Below the pieces are notes generated by a model, which saw only the letters and a list, made by a program, of their open reading frames with translations, had not been told where the DNA came from and made no database searches. The position numbers were made by a program, and so were the translations under genes. Shown here piece by piece: positions 48,510 to 59,198 of a DNA stretch of 64,000 nucleotides. Positions within the stretch are counted from its first letter, which is position 1. Every line of letters starts with the position of its first letter. Source of the DNA: Prillingera fragicola (Eukaryota > Basidiomycota > Tremellomycetes > Trichosporonales > Trichosporonaceae). The stretch lies in assembly GCA_002335605.1 (NCBI GenBank), contig BEDY01000004.1, forward strand, positions 186,001 through 250,000, written 5' to 3'.

Positions 48510-49022
48510 CCATACAAGCATTCTCGCCAATACCACCCCGATAGACTTCTCACGACATTTGCAATGCGGACATTCTAATTGTATTAATAATTAAAGCGCT
48601 GGTTGGCTTGGCCAGGTCGCAGGCTGCTAGTAGACACGACACAAAGCGCCGCGGCGAGGACATTCTATTCGCAAAAAAACCCACCATCACACTCTTTCCA
48701 GGACGGGCTCCAGGATGTATAAACCTTTATTCAAATGCATACTCTTTACAGTTCTAGACTGTTCTCTTCGTTGGAACGCGGCCCTTCAGGGAACCAGAGA
48801 CTGGGCCTTTTGAGGCTCAACAGCTTGTGCTGGCGCGAATGACATTAGAGCGTGGTCCAGAGCTGCCGCAACTGACGTAGTGGTTGTGTTGGATGTGCTG
48901 GATCATGTCCTATGCATTGCCTATGTGCCTACGGGATTACAAAACGTACACGACAACGGTGCGTTGTCCCTTTTGTGGTGGGGCGGGGGGTGTTCGCCTT
49001 TCAACTGCTGCTTAAAGATCGC
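48510..49022. other. Intergenic between convergent membrane-protein gene and ILV5
   Basis: 513 bases with 3' UTRs of both genes. An AT-rich segment (TTGTATTAATAATTAAAG, 48579-48596) could serve 3' end formation. No gene. Confidence 0.55.
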
Positions 49023-50436
49023 TTAAAGCTCCTCCTTGACAACCTCGGGGCGGAGGGCACGGACGGTCTTGCCGGCGCGCCAGATCTCCTGGTTGTCAAT
49101 CTCGTCGAGCTCCTTCTGGAAGTCCTCGCGGTAGGTCTTGCGGCCGTTGAACTCGAGCGAGCGGCGGGTCTCCGAGCCGTCACGGACCGACTTGTAGAGA
49201 GCCTCGAAGACGGGAAGGTTGGCCTCCTTGAACTTGGGTGCCCAGTCGAGAGCACCACGACGGGCCGTGGTCGAGCAAGCGTTGTACATGTAGTCCATGC
49301 CGTACTTGCCGATGAGAGGGAAGAGCGACTGGGTAGCCTCCTCAACGGTCTCGTTGAAGGCCTCCGACGGCGAGTGACCGTTCTTGCGGAGAACCTCGTA
49401 CTGGGCGAGGAACATGCCCTGGATACCGCCCATAAGGACACCACGCTCTCCGTAGAGGTCCGAGTAGACCTCCTTCTCAAAGGTGGTCTCGTAGAGGTAG
49501 CCCGAGCCGACGGCAATGCCGAGGGCGACGGCCTTCTCCTTGGCCTTGCCGGTCACGTCCTGGTAGACGGCGATCGACGAGTTGATGCCACGACCCTCGA
49601 GGAACAGGGTGCGGACAGTGCGGCCGGAGCCCTTGGGGGCAACGAGGATGACGTCAACGTCCTTGGGGGGGACAACGTGGGTGTCGTCCTTGTAGACAAC
49701 CGAGAAGCCGTGGGCGAAGTAGAGAGTCTTGCCCTTGGTGATGAGAGGGGCAATCTCGGGCCAGGTCGACGACTGGGCGGCGTCCGAGAGGAGGTTCATG
49801 ATGATGGTACCCTTGTTGATAGCCTCGGGGATGTCGAAGAGAGTCTCTCCGGGAACCCAGCCGTCCTCCTGTGCCTGCTTCCACGACTCGCCGCCCTTGC
49901 GGACACCGACAATGACCTTGAGGCCGTTGTCACGAGCGTTGAGCGACTGACCGTGGCCCTGCGAGCCGTAGCCAATCATGGCAAGGGTGTCGTTCTTGAA
50001 GTAGCTGCAAGACTGTTAGCTCATTGCTCGCGATCATGTTGTGGGACCGTATCTCCGAACTTTTTTTTTGGATGCGGGAAGCCAAAAAAAAAAGTCGGGG
50101 TCTGGTAAAACTCACTCCTGGAGCTTCGAGAGAGGCCAGTCGGCACGCTCGTAGACATCCTCCTTGGTGCCGGCAAAGTCAAGAGTCTTGACACCACGGG
50201 TGGCCTGTAGATCGTTAGCTGTCTGTTCGTGGCGTTCAAGCCTGGCTGGTGCGAGCCCAGCCAGGGTTGGACGCGGGGGACCGCGTAGGGGCACTACTCA
50301 CGCCGATGCGGGGGGCGACGGCGGCAGCGGCCTTGGGGGCAGTGCGGGCGGCGAGAAGAGTGTATGAGCGCGATGCGCGGGGAGCGGCGGCGCGGACGGC
50401 CTGGCGAAGAGCCTGGGTGTTGCGAGCAAGCGACAT
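49023..50436 (-). CDS. ILV5: Ketol-acid reductoisomerase, mitochondrial
   Basis: 401 residues from exons 50436-50302, 50204-50116 and 50004-49023. The first exon is an Ala/Arg-rich mitochondrial presequence. The NADPH-binding motif is MIGYGSQGHGQSLNARDNGL. The catalytic domain contains DVILVAPKGSGRTVRTLFLE, YLYETTFEKEVYSDLYGERG and DYMYNACSTTARRGALDW. It converts acetolactate and acetohydroxybutyrate into dihydroxy acids for valine, leucine and isoleucine. Codon bias is strong. Intron 2 (50115-50005, 111 nt) is unusually long for this locus and carries an inverted A/T-run hairpin. It is divergent from RIB4. Confidence 0.97.
50059..50095. repeat. Inverted T-run/A-run hairpin inside ILV5 intron 2
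   Basis: On the plus strand a T9 run (50061-50069) preceded by AC and followed by GG is mirrored by CC then an A10 run (50084-50093) and GT. The arms pair as ACT(9-10)GG / CCA(9-10)GT with a loop of about 12 nt (ATGCGGGAAG region). It sits just inside the donor side of the ILV5 intron. Confidence 0.8.
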
Positions 50437-51143
50437 GGTTTCTGATTTGGAGAGGTGTGTGGGGAATCAACGACAACGACCCGGGTTTTTCAAGGAGAGA
50501 GGCCACTTGGCTGAGCCGGCAAAGTGAGCCGCCAATGAGTCGATCACGTCGTCTCTGGCCAATCAGAAGCCAGCGCCACACCGGGTCAGCACACCCGAAA
50601 CGCCGCGCCACCACCGACCCAGCACGCGTTGGGTGGGTGAGTTGCATGGCCGTGCAGGTACGTGGGTGAGTTTTTTTGATCCCGCACGCTGCCGCCGGCT
50701 CGTTGGTAGCTGCTCTCACAGTGGCCAGGGCCAACCAAGCACGTCTAGTCGATACAACAAGTTAAGCCGGTGCGGCGTGGGTGAGATTGGCGGGTCACGG
50801 GCGAGTAACAGAGGGTCAGTAGCATTGACACGATCAGACCGTCGTGTCCCGAGCAGCACGCCATGAAGGCTCTGAGGAACGGCTATGAGTCATAGCGGAG
50901 CATGTACCTCTCGGCCGTGACGCCCTATCTCGGACTCGTTTGTTGCACGACTCCGACGCCGAGACCTAATGAAGCGTCTATGCGCGCTGCATCCACGACA
51001 TTCTCACTCATGTAGAGTGACCGGTACTGCCACGTGGATTTTATTCAGTCCTCCTGGATTAGTCATCAGTCGGTCATGTCGGCGGTTCCTGCATGTAACC
51101 GATGCGTGTCATCTGCAACCCTACTGTACTCAAAACGATCATA
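50437..51143. promoter_or_regulatory. Divergent promoter of ILV5 and RIB4
   Basis: 707 bases between divergent starts. It includes the palindromic Gcn4-type site (50882-50896) and a second near-match TGAGTCG (50536-50542), about 100 bp from the ILV5 ATG. No gene. Confidence 0.6.
50882..50896. promoter_or_regulatory. 15-bp palindrome containing ATGAGTCAT (Gcn4/AP-1 site)
   Basis: GCTATGAGTCATAGC is a perfect palindrome about the central G, containing the optimal Gcn4 core. It lies 446 bp before the ILV5 start and 248 bp before the RIB4 start. In yeasts and filamentous fungi, Gcn4/CpcA activates amino-acid biosynthesis genes including ILV5-type genes. Binding here is inferred. Confidence 0.65.
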
Positions 51144-51930
51144 ATGGCAGACAAGACTATCAAGGGCCTCCCCGCGCCTCCCACGCAGTACGATGGCTCG
51201 GCGTTCCGTGTCGGTATTGTTCACGCTCGCTGGAACGACGCCGTCATCAAGTCGCTCGTCGACGGCACCGTCCAGAAGCTCAAGGCCCAGGGTGTCAAGG
51301 AGGAGAACATTGTCATCAAGTCGGTTCCCGGCAGCTACGAGCTCCCCTTTGCTTGTCAGAAGTAGGTGTTTGCTTTTAGTACAACTTTGAGTCTTGAGGA
51401 CGTCAGCCTCACAGCAATCCTTCCACGATCCGGGATGTGTCATTGACAATCCCAGGCTTATTGCTGGCGGCAAGGCGCAGAGCGCCAAGACTGAGCCCTC
51501 GCTCATCTCGACGACCAACCTGCTGTCGCTCGTCGACGACCCCACGCGCTCGGGCACTCCCACCCCTGCCGACTCGAGCTCCAAGCCTGCTGCCACTCGC
51601 GAGTTTGACGCCGTCATCGCCATTGGTGTCCTGATCAAGGGCTCGACCATGCACTTTGAGTACATCTCTGACGCCGTCTCCCACGGCCTCATGCGTGTCC
51701 AGCTTGACACTGGAACTCCTGTCGTGTTCGGTGTTCTCACTGCCCTCACCGACGACCAGGCGCTTGAGCGTGCTGGCATCGGACGCGGCGAGACCAAGGG
51801 TCACAGTGAGCATCTGTGGTGTGTCGCTGTGAATGTTTGCTGACATACGCTAGACCACGGAGAGGACTGGGGTCTCGCTGCCGTCGAGCTTGCGGCTGCA
51901 GCCGCCGAGTGGGGCAAGGGTCACATCTAA
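51144..51930 (+). CDS. RIB4: 6,7-dimethyl-8-ribityllumazine synthase
   Basis: 214 residues from exons 51144-51361, 51456-51805 and 51854-51930. The N-terminus [20 protein letters not shown] leads to [20 protein letters not shown], then [13 protein letters not shown], then [20 protein letters not shown], then [20 protein letters not shown]. The last short exon gives [20 protein letters not shown]. The substrate-site motif with NHG and the [15 protein letters not shown] stretch fit lumazine synthase. It condenses the ribityl pyrimidine and dihydroxybutanone phosphate in riboflavin synthesis. A segment of about 40 residues ([20 protein letters not shown] onward) is an insertion relative to bacterial enzymes. 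The first intron starts with the less usual GTAGGT. Confidence 0.95.
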
Positions 51931-52068
51931 GCACTAGCATTGACGTAACATGGACATGGCAGGCATGTATGCAATCATGAAGCACACTGTGGCGGACCCT
52001 AATATGGCCCAAGCCGAAGATGCCTCTTTAACTCTATACATATCCACAAAGCTGAATGTCTTATCCAT

Positions 52069-52750
52069 CTACAGACGCTTGACGTCACTGGTGAACTCGC
52101 TGATGCTCACCGGTGCGCTTGCCTTGTCGTCGTAGTCGTCCCAGCGGTCCTCTCCCTCCTCAAGGTCAATCTCAAACGTCTCGCCACTCTCCTCGCCGGT
52201 AGCCGTCCAGCGGCCACGGAAGTGAAAGTTCTTGACCTCAAGGCCGCGGCAGTCGAGGGCGACAAACGGGGCCAGCTGACCGTTAGTGGCCGAGTATGGC
52301 AACGGGCTGATCGACTTGGACGAGGTCGAGGGGGGAGCGAATGAGCATGACTGCTCGCGCTGGGAAATGTCAGAAGTCACAACTTGACGCAGAGCACGTA
52401 ACCCACCTTGCAGTTGCCACACCTCCAGACAAAGTGTGCGCTGCCGCGTGAACCAGAGAGCTCGTGCTCCTCCTGTGTGTGTGAGTATGACAATACCTGC
52501 GACAATTGCAAACGCTTACCGTCTGGTTGAAGCTAACCACCTTGGGGTGGTCCTCACGACACGAAGTGCACATGACCTGAACATGTCAACCTTCTCCCTT
52601 GGATCGTCACGCACATTGAAGAAGTACTCGTAGTCACTGTCGGCAGGACGCACTTCCGTGACGCCCTCGAGCTCCATACCAATCTGAACGAGAAGCTTCT
52701 ACATCAAGTTAGCGTGGTTATCTCTCGTCCACAACAGTACGCACAACCAT
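52069..52750 (-). CDS. CXXC zinc-binding protein, DUF866/UPF0587 (CZIB) family
   Basis: 167 residues from five exons: 52750-52745 (six nt, Met-Val only), 52698-52615, 52576-52520, 52472-52407 and 52359-52069. The spliced N-terminus MVKLLVQIGMELEGVTEVRP leads to FFNVMCTSCREDHPKVVSFN and SAHFVWRCGNCK. The two CxxC pairs form the zinc site. The later CRGLEVKNFHFRGRWTATGE and the W-x-D-Y-D motif (DRWDDYDDKASAPVSISEFT) match the family signature. The molecular role is poorly known; human C1orf123/CZIB binds zinc. The six-nt first exon is inferred from the required start. The start codon is divergent from ERJ5, 216 bp away. Confidence 0.88.
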
Positions 52751-52966
52751 GATGACCTTGATTAACAGATATGTTGACAAGGAGCGGCTTATGCCAGACA
52801 ATCTTGGACCTTTGACCTCGCGCGGACATACAGTGAATCTCCGCAAGCAATGAAGAGTGGGTGCCTTGCGTCGTGCTCCCGCGTTTCGGCTGGATCTTTA
52901 AAACTCGAGACGCGATCGCCACGTCCCAACTCGTCACCTCTCAGTACATTACAACCTGTTGCGAGG
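52751..52966. promoter_or_regulatory. Compact bidirectional promoter of CZIB and ERJ5
   Basis: Only 216 bp separate the two divergent ATGs, the shortest divergent promoter in the window, so the genes may be co-regulated. No clear UPR element is visible. Confidence 0.55.
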
Positions 52967-54232
52967 ATGCGTGCCCACTTGTTTGCGCTTCTTGCGCTCT
53001 TGTGCGCCGTTACCGTCTTTGCGTGAGTGATGCTCTTCCTGCAAACAGATTAGCCACGTGCTGACGAGACAGGTTCGACAAGCATGACTATGAGATCTTT
53101 GACCTCGTGAGCGCGCTCCAGGAGTCTGAGGGTGAGTGTGGACAGTCAGGCAGTGCAGATAAGTTCTATGGAAGACAAAGCTGCACGCTGCTGTGAGCTC
53201 GCATGTGGACTAACCGTCCAAAGGCAAGGGCACGTCGTTCTACTCGTTCCTCGGCGTCGACCCCTCGGCCACCTCCTCCGAGATTGCTCGCGCGTATCGC
53301 AAACTCGCACCCGAGCTTCACCCCGACAAGAACCCGGGCATTGCCAACGCGCAGGAGCGCTTTGCTCGTCTCGGTGTCATCTCCAAGATTCTGCGTGACT
53401 CGGAGCAGCGCAAGAAGTACAACGTGAGTGTCGCGACCTGCACCAGTCTCCTAACGACCCCAGTTCTACTACAAGAACGGTGTGCCCGTCTGGAAGGGCC
53501 TCGGCTACGCGTACTCACGTTGGCGCCCCTCCCTGGTCCACGTCTTTGCCTTCCTTGCTCTCCTCACCGCTGGCCTCCACTACATTGTCCTCCGCCTCAA
53601 CTACACCCGCGACGCTCGCCGCGTCGAGTACTTTTGCAGTGCCGCTCGCAGGCTCGCCCGTGGTGCCAGTGGCCGCCGCAAGGTCAAGGTCCCTATGGTC
53701 GAGGGCTCCGCCGGTGGGGAGTCTCTCGAGCTGGTTGTCGACGGCGAGAACGTGTACCTTGTAAGTTGGCATCACGCAGTGCAAGTGCGATGTTGACTTT
53801 CAGCCCCACGACGACGGATCTCTCACCTCGCTTGATGAGCTTGCCCCTTCGCCGAGCTGGTCGCGCACCTGGCCTGCCGTGCTCGTGCGCTCCCTCCTTC
53901 GCCGTGTGACCGGCACCAAAGAGGTCGAGGAGGAGGTCGAGTACGAGGCTGACGAGGTCGACGGCTACGAGGTCGCCTCGGAGGACGACAGCAGTGCCGT
54001 TGGCACGCCCACCCCCTCTGCTCGGCCTCGTGGTGGCCGTGCCGCCCAGCTTCGTGCCGAGCGCGCAAAGGGTAACGGCAAGAAGGCGCGTGAGAGCGAC
54101 AGCGACGCTGCGGCTGGCACCGAGTCGGTCGACACCGAGGAGGATAGCGAGGCTGGTGCTCGCCGCACCAAGAAGGCTGGCGCTGGCAAAGCTGCTGGTG
54201 CCAGGCGACGCAAGATGGCCATGAAGAAGTAG
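52967..54232 (+). CDS. ERJ5: ER-resident J protein, ERJ5-like
   Basis: 346 residues from exons 52967-53022, 53073-53131, 53224-53423, 53464-53760 and 53804-54232. A signal peptide (MRAHLFALLALLCAVTVFA) precedes FDKHDYEIFDLVSALQESEG and a J domain, FYSFLGVDPSATSSEIARAY, with the HPD motif (ELHPDKNPG) needed to stimulate Hsp70 ATPase. After FYYKNGVPVWKGLGYAYSRW comes a transmembrane helix (VHVFAFLALLTAGLHYIVLR). The cytosolic tail has VYLPHDDGSLTSLDELAP and a basic C-terminus (KKAGAGKAAGARRRKMAMKK). Order and linker match yeast Erj5, a co-chaperone for Kar2/BiP in the ER lumen. Acidic and basic low-complexity stretches fill the tail. Confidence 0.9.
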
Positions 54233-54459
54233 TTTGGCCTTGGTATCTAGAGCGCCGCTGAGCTGTTGTGTTAGAGGTGTGTCCAGATGCATTGTCTTCG
54301 CGACCGGGTCTCGTCAAAGGGTGTACATGCACAGAGTTTACGTCGTACAAATGAATGTCTTGTTTAGAAGACGGCAAGAAGAAGGAAAGATAGGAGTAGA
54401 GGGAGACAAGCAACATGGGGGAAGGGGTACCGCAACATGTTGGCAGGAGCATGTGTCCA

Positions 54460-57375
54460 TCAAGGACCCAGCATGCGACGTAGCTCGCGCTCCTGCGTGA
54501 TACGTTCCTGCTTTGCGCGCACCTCGTAGCGCTTTTGGGCGGCGGCGCGATCATCAAAGTTGCCGCTGGCCTTGATGCTTGCCAGACCGGACGCGCGGGC
54601 ACGGTTGCGAGAAACCGAAAGAGATCCAGTCTTGGCGGGAGACTTCATTGACAGTGAACCCATCTTGGCGGGCGACTTGTGGACAGGGGGCTGGGGAAGA
54701 GGACGAGGAGACTTGTTGGCCGGGGAGATGTGAAAGTTAGAATCGAACAAAAAGTTCATGCGCGACGAAACTTCTCCAAATGGCGAGGGCACTGTTGGAA
54801 TGAAAGGCGCAGTACTGGTAGAGGCGAAAGGCATGGGCGTCGACCCAGCGCTCTTTGGCGGCTGCGGCAGTGGGCGACGAAGAGGAGTGGTAACATCGGA
54901 TGGGGGCTTCACAGTGGCTTGCATGCGAGCAAGCGAGGAGGCAGTTGGTGCAAGAAGCGTGGAAGCAGAGCGCGAGAATGAGGAGACCGCAGAGGGCTGG
55001 CGTACGACGACTGGTGGAGTTGGGACGGGTCGTCCACCCGTAAAAGTGTCCATGAGGCTCGGCTGCCTGGGGCGAGGCTCTGGAATACCCGTGGCAGAGT
55101 GCTTTAGGTTGGCAGTCGAAGCGACTCGCGAAAGGTTTTGAACCTTGCTCGAGCGCGACAGCGTAGACGACGCGTAAGAACTCGATTTGGAGCGATGAGA
55201 GCCCGTGGTCGAGCCGTAACCGATCGATTTGGAACGCTGCGTCGACGCCAAACTACCCTTTGAAGCCGAGCTCTCATCTTTTAGAGGCTCACGCGTGTGC
55301 TTCATTGGACCAAAATCGGGAATGGGGCCACGGGTGGAACGCTTCTTGGCCCCCTGCAACGAGTCCTGCGACGTGGCAGTGCTGGAAGCAGGCTTTGACA
55401 ACGAACGCTGTGCCGATGAAGTGTTGACCATCTCTTGACCCTCCTTACTGCGGAGGGTCGAAGACTTACTGTCCGTGTGCGAAGTCGAGGAAGAGGGCGT
55501 CCTGGTATTGGACGATGCGGCAAGGTCGGAGGCTGCAGGCGCAGCATTAGAGGCAGTCTTTTTGTGACGCAAGAAAGCAAAACGACGGACACTCTCGGGA
55601 CGCAAATTGGAACAGCGACGAGGAGGCAGTTCCTCGGCACGCTTGCCGGTAAGGGTGCCACGAAGCGTGCCAAAGTAGTTGGGGCCGGTTGAAGTCTTGC
55701 TACGCTTCATGGTACGGTCCTCCGCAACAGGCTCGGCCACATTCTTTTGGAGTAGCTCCTCGGTCGAGGTATTGGCGTGCTTGCGCTTAGCCGGCTGGGA
55801 CGAGCCGGCAGACGATGATCCTGCTTGAGCAGCGACATTGAGGTTGGATATTGACCGCATTTTGGAGAATTCGCGCTGGTGGGCGGCTGCGTAGCGATCA
55901 GAGATTGTATTCTTAGCAGACAACCCCCAGCCCCCAGTCTCAGATCCAACGCTGGAATTGACGGACACCAGCTTAGAGAGCTCTGCGCTCTTGCCCTTGA
56001 GTAGCTCGGGATTGAAGGACGCACCGCCCATCTTTGCCTGCATCTCCTGCAGCAGCTTGGCGCCAGCGTCTGCGAATTCCGAAGTGCTGACCTTGTTGCC
56101 TGAGCCAAAGACAAAAGACGGCGAAGTAGGAACGACAGGCTCTGGCGGAAAGGCGCCAGGAATTTCAGAAGTAGAGAGCTCATCCACGACCTGTCCATCC
56201 TTGTCGAATTTTGGTAGAGCAGGGTAAAGCTTTCCGCTCGAAGCAGGTGACAGCAGGGTGGGCATAGAACGGCGAGTCATAGCGCTAGGAGGGTAGGGGT
56301 GCTGCTGCGAGGAGTTGAGGGGCCGCATCGAAACGCGTTCCTTGATGCGTTCGACAGAGTTCAGCCCCGTGAGAGGCAACTCATCATCGTCACCCTCGGA
56401 TGACCGAGCACACGCCAGCTTCATGCCGAGGGCGGGGGATGGCGAGACAAGCCGGATGGTGCTGGTGCGATGGTGCAGCGACCCTTCTGAACTCTCTGAA
56501 ACATGACGCTTAGCTACACCAATGGCAGAGGCTGGCGAGCCCGACAGCAGTTCCTCTTCGGCATCCACGGCAGCGCAAGAGGTTCCGTTTTGATTAGGGA
56601 AAGCAACCGTAGGAGAAGAGCGCTCTGCTGGCCGACCATTCCGGGAGCTGGAAAGGGTACGCGAAGCTGTGCGTTTGATGGAAGTGGCAAAGGAGCGTAG
56701 AGATCCTACTCCTCGAAGTTCCCCGTAGCGGTCTGCAAGTCAGCGCCGAGCCACGGTTACGACGTACTGTTGGTATCGCCAATGGACTTGCCATTGCCAG
56801 CGCTTTTCCATGAACGAATGTTCGGGTCCTCTTCACTCTCCTCGGCTTCATCCACAAGACTGGCATCACCAGTAGTGAGCACCTCCCACGCATCTGACCC
56901 CCGGCCGCCAAGGGAGCGCCTCGAGGGCTCCGACTTGAGAGCGTTCATTCGCGACGACGACGGCCCGAGCTGAAGATCCTCCGACTCATCCGCACCGCCT
57001 GCACCTCTCGTTGGACTCTCCGGAAAGTCCACGGCCGCCTGCTCAAACAGAGTCTTGGAACATGGGGTGAGAGTACCACCGACTGGCAGGAGGTGTTAGT
57101 GACTGTGCACGGACCATGTTTACCGGAACTCACAGTCGTGCAGTCGCTGGATCAAGTCGGTGTTCTGCAGACTGTCAGCCTTTGATTTCCAAGATGAGAA
57201 TAAAGCTACCTTTCCGTTCGCTTTGAGGCCATATTTCTTAGACAAGCTGACAAGCTGAGGTCGACGAAGGGAGGTGAGGGCGGCAGTGCTGCAATCGTTG
57301 GTACGGTGACTTTACGCAAACTGGGAGGACTTGTACGCACTTCCAAAGAATCTCATGCTCGCTGAGCTCTGCCAT
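54460..57375 (-). CDS. SAP-domain protein, candidate NuSAP-like spindle protein
   Basis: 910 residues from exons 57375-57341, 57288-57210, 57164-57134 (31 nt), 57082-56768 and 56732-54460. The spliced N-terminus MAELSEHEILWNTAALTSLR leads into a SAP domain (PQLVSLSKKYGLKANGKNTD, then LIQRLHD), a DNA-binding helix-extension-helix. An acidic linker and a long Ser/Arg-rich region follow. A conserved-looking block SDRYAAAHQREFSKMRSISN resembles the spindle-associated NuSAP pattern (xxHxxxFxKMxSI). Near the C-terminus are FGEVSSRMNFLFDSNFHISP and a charged helix (AAAQKRYEVRAKQERITQER). Architecture (N-terminal SAP, basic disordered middle, charged C-terminal helix) is that of NuSAP, which bundles microtubules near chromosomes. 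The homology is inference. Confidence 0.75.
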
Positions 57376-57940
57376 TGTTGCGGCCCCAGTTACGTTCAAA
57401 CAGAGAACCAAAAGAGAAGGGGGGAGGTGTAATGAGAGTTGAGGGAAGACTAAGAGTGGGAAGAACCAACGGTTTGTTTTGCGGTGGCAAAGGTGGTGGC
57501 CAGCCTGTGAGCCTGTTGTTGGCGGGATCAAAACAAACGAAATCAGTCGCGCGTCACCGCCCCCGATGTCATCGGAACAGCGGAGCCATTCGGCCCGCGG
57601 GCCTAACTGTGTGTGGCACACGTGCCTGTTTCTCGAGCGGACCGTCCGCCTACGATAGCAGAGGATCAGAGCGGGCAGAGCGGAACTGATGGCGAGTCGA
57701 AAATCCCAGCAAATCGCAATCTCCAGCTCTAGATCAGCTCTCACACTCGTTGCGTTTCCATCATCCATCAACTCTTAATCACGCGACTCGGACTGCGTTG
57801 CTTGCCATAAGCACCTCCATCTCTACATATACACTCTCAAAACAAAAACTTTGCAAAGAGGTCTCTCGAATTCCTCAAGTCAGCAAACCAGCGCTCCTAT
57901 ATCCTTTACACCTCCACCTTTCTCTTACACGTTTGTAAAC
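57376..57940. promoter_or_regulatory. Divergent promoter of the SAP-domain gene and HIS1
   Basis: 565 bases between divergent starts. A CACGTG occurs at about 57618-57623. The leader before HIS1 is pyrimidine- and A-rich. I looked for a perfect Gcn4 site and did not find one. Confidence 0.55.
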
Positions 57941-59198
57941 ATGTCCGGCGTTCAGACCCCAGTCGGCACCGACGAGACTGCGTCGTCCACCATCAACTTT
58001 CCTTCGCGCTCCCAGCCAGCTCCTTCGGCAGGCAACGACCGCGGCACCAAGTCGTCGTTTGGTGCCGAGTCAACCATGTCGCTCCTCGTCGACAGCCTGA
58101 AGGACCGCTTGTTGTTCGCGATCCCCAAAAAGGGCCGTCTTTATGAGAAGACAGTCGAGCTCCTCCAGGGTGCCGACATCAAGTACAACCGTGCTCACCG
58201 TCTCGACGTAGCGTTGGTCCAGAACCACCCCATTGCTCTGTGCGTCTGCCCATGAGAGCTACTGTCCTCGCAATGCGCCCGTTGCTGACAATGCAGCGTC
58301 TTCCTTCCCGCGGCCGATATCCCTCGCTTCGTCGCCCTTGGTTCGGTTTCTCTTGGTATCACTGGCCAGGACGTCATTGCCGAGTCGACCCACGCTCCTC
58401 TGATCAAGGAGCTCTTGCCCCTTGGCTTTGGCAAGTGCAAGCTGCAGGTCCAGGTTCCTGTTACCGGCCCTATCCAGAGCGTCGAGGAGCTTAGTGGCAA
58501 GCGTATTGCTACCTCCTTTGAGGTTCTTGCTCAGGAGCTCTTCCAGCAGGTTGACGCCAAGTCCGGCGACGGCAGCAAGAAGACGTCAGTGGAGTACGTC
58601 GGTGGCAGTGTGGAGGCAGCATGCGCCCTTGGCATGGCTGACGGCATTGGTGAGTCCTTACCATGACTTGGCGCCCTCTCGCTTACCACTTGCGCCTCAC
58701 GCACTGATTTTCGCCTGCGCCCCTTACACAAACAGTCGACCTTGTCGGTGAGTAGCTTGCGAGGATACCCTCAAGGCCACTAGCTAATTTCCCCCCGCAG
58801 AGTCCGGAGACACCATGCGCGCCGCTGGCCTTCACGCCATCCACACCCTCATGAGCTCAGAGGCAGTCCTTATCGGCCCTGCCACCCAGCACGCCTCTGT
58901 TACCCCCGAGCTCGAGTCGCTTGTCCAGCTGCTCAAGTCGCGTATCGCTGGTGTCCTTGCCGCCAAGAAGTACGTCTACATGTCGTACAACGTTGAGCGC
59001 GACAACCTGGAAGAGGCCCTCAAGATCACTCCCGGAAGGCGCGCCCCCACTGTCTCGCCCCTGGACGAGGACGGATGGGTTGCTGTGAGCGCCATGGTCG
59101 AGCGTAAGAGTATGGCAATGATCATGGACCAGCTTGAGAGGACCGGCGCCGAGGACATTCTCATCCTCGCACTGGACAACTGCCGTGTGGGCGTTTAG
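57941..59198 (+). CDS. HIS1: ATP phosphoribosyltransferase
   Basis: 353 residues from exons 57941-58239, 58297-58649, 58736-58747 and 58801-59198. It catalyses ATP + PRPP to phosphoribosyl-ATP, the first and feedback-regulated step of histidine synthesis. Visible motifs: LLFAIPKKGRLYEKTVELLQ; LPAADIPRFVALGSVSLGIT; GKRIATSFEVLAQELF; EYVGGSVEAACALGMADGI. The 12-nt third exon encodes VDLV and joins to ESGDTMRAAGLHAIHTLMSS, restoring the conserved substrate-loop motif DLVESGxTMR. The C-terminal ACT-like regulatory domain contains MSYNVERDNLEEALKITPGR. A 57-residue Ser/Thr-rich N-terminal extension precedes the enzyme. Confidence 0.96.
58736..58747 (+). other. HIS1: 12-nt micro-exon of HIS1
   Basis: The bases TCGACCTTGTCG lie between acceptor CAG (58733-58735) and donor GTGAGT (58748 on). 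They provide G-V-D-L-V-E across both junctions. Skipping it would remove four residues and keep frame, giving a protein lacking the conserved DLVESG motif. Confidence 0.85.

Noticed and set aside
48912..50108. 398-codon open frame antisense to ILV5
   Set aside because: Shadow of ILV5; runs into an intron and has no recognisable motif.
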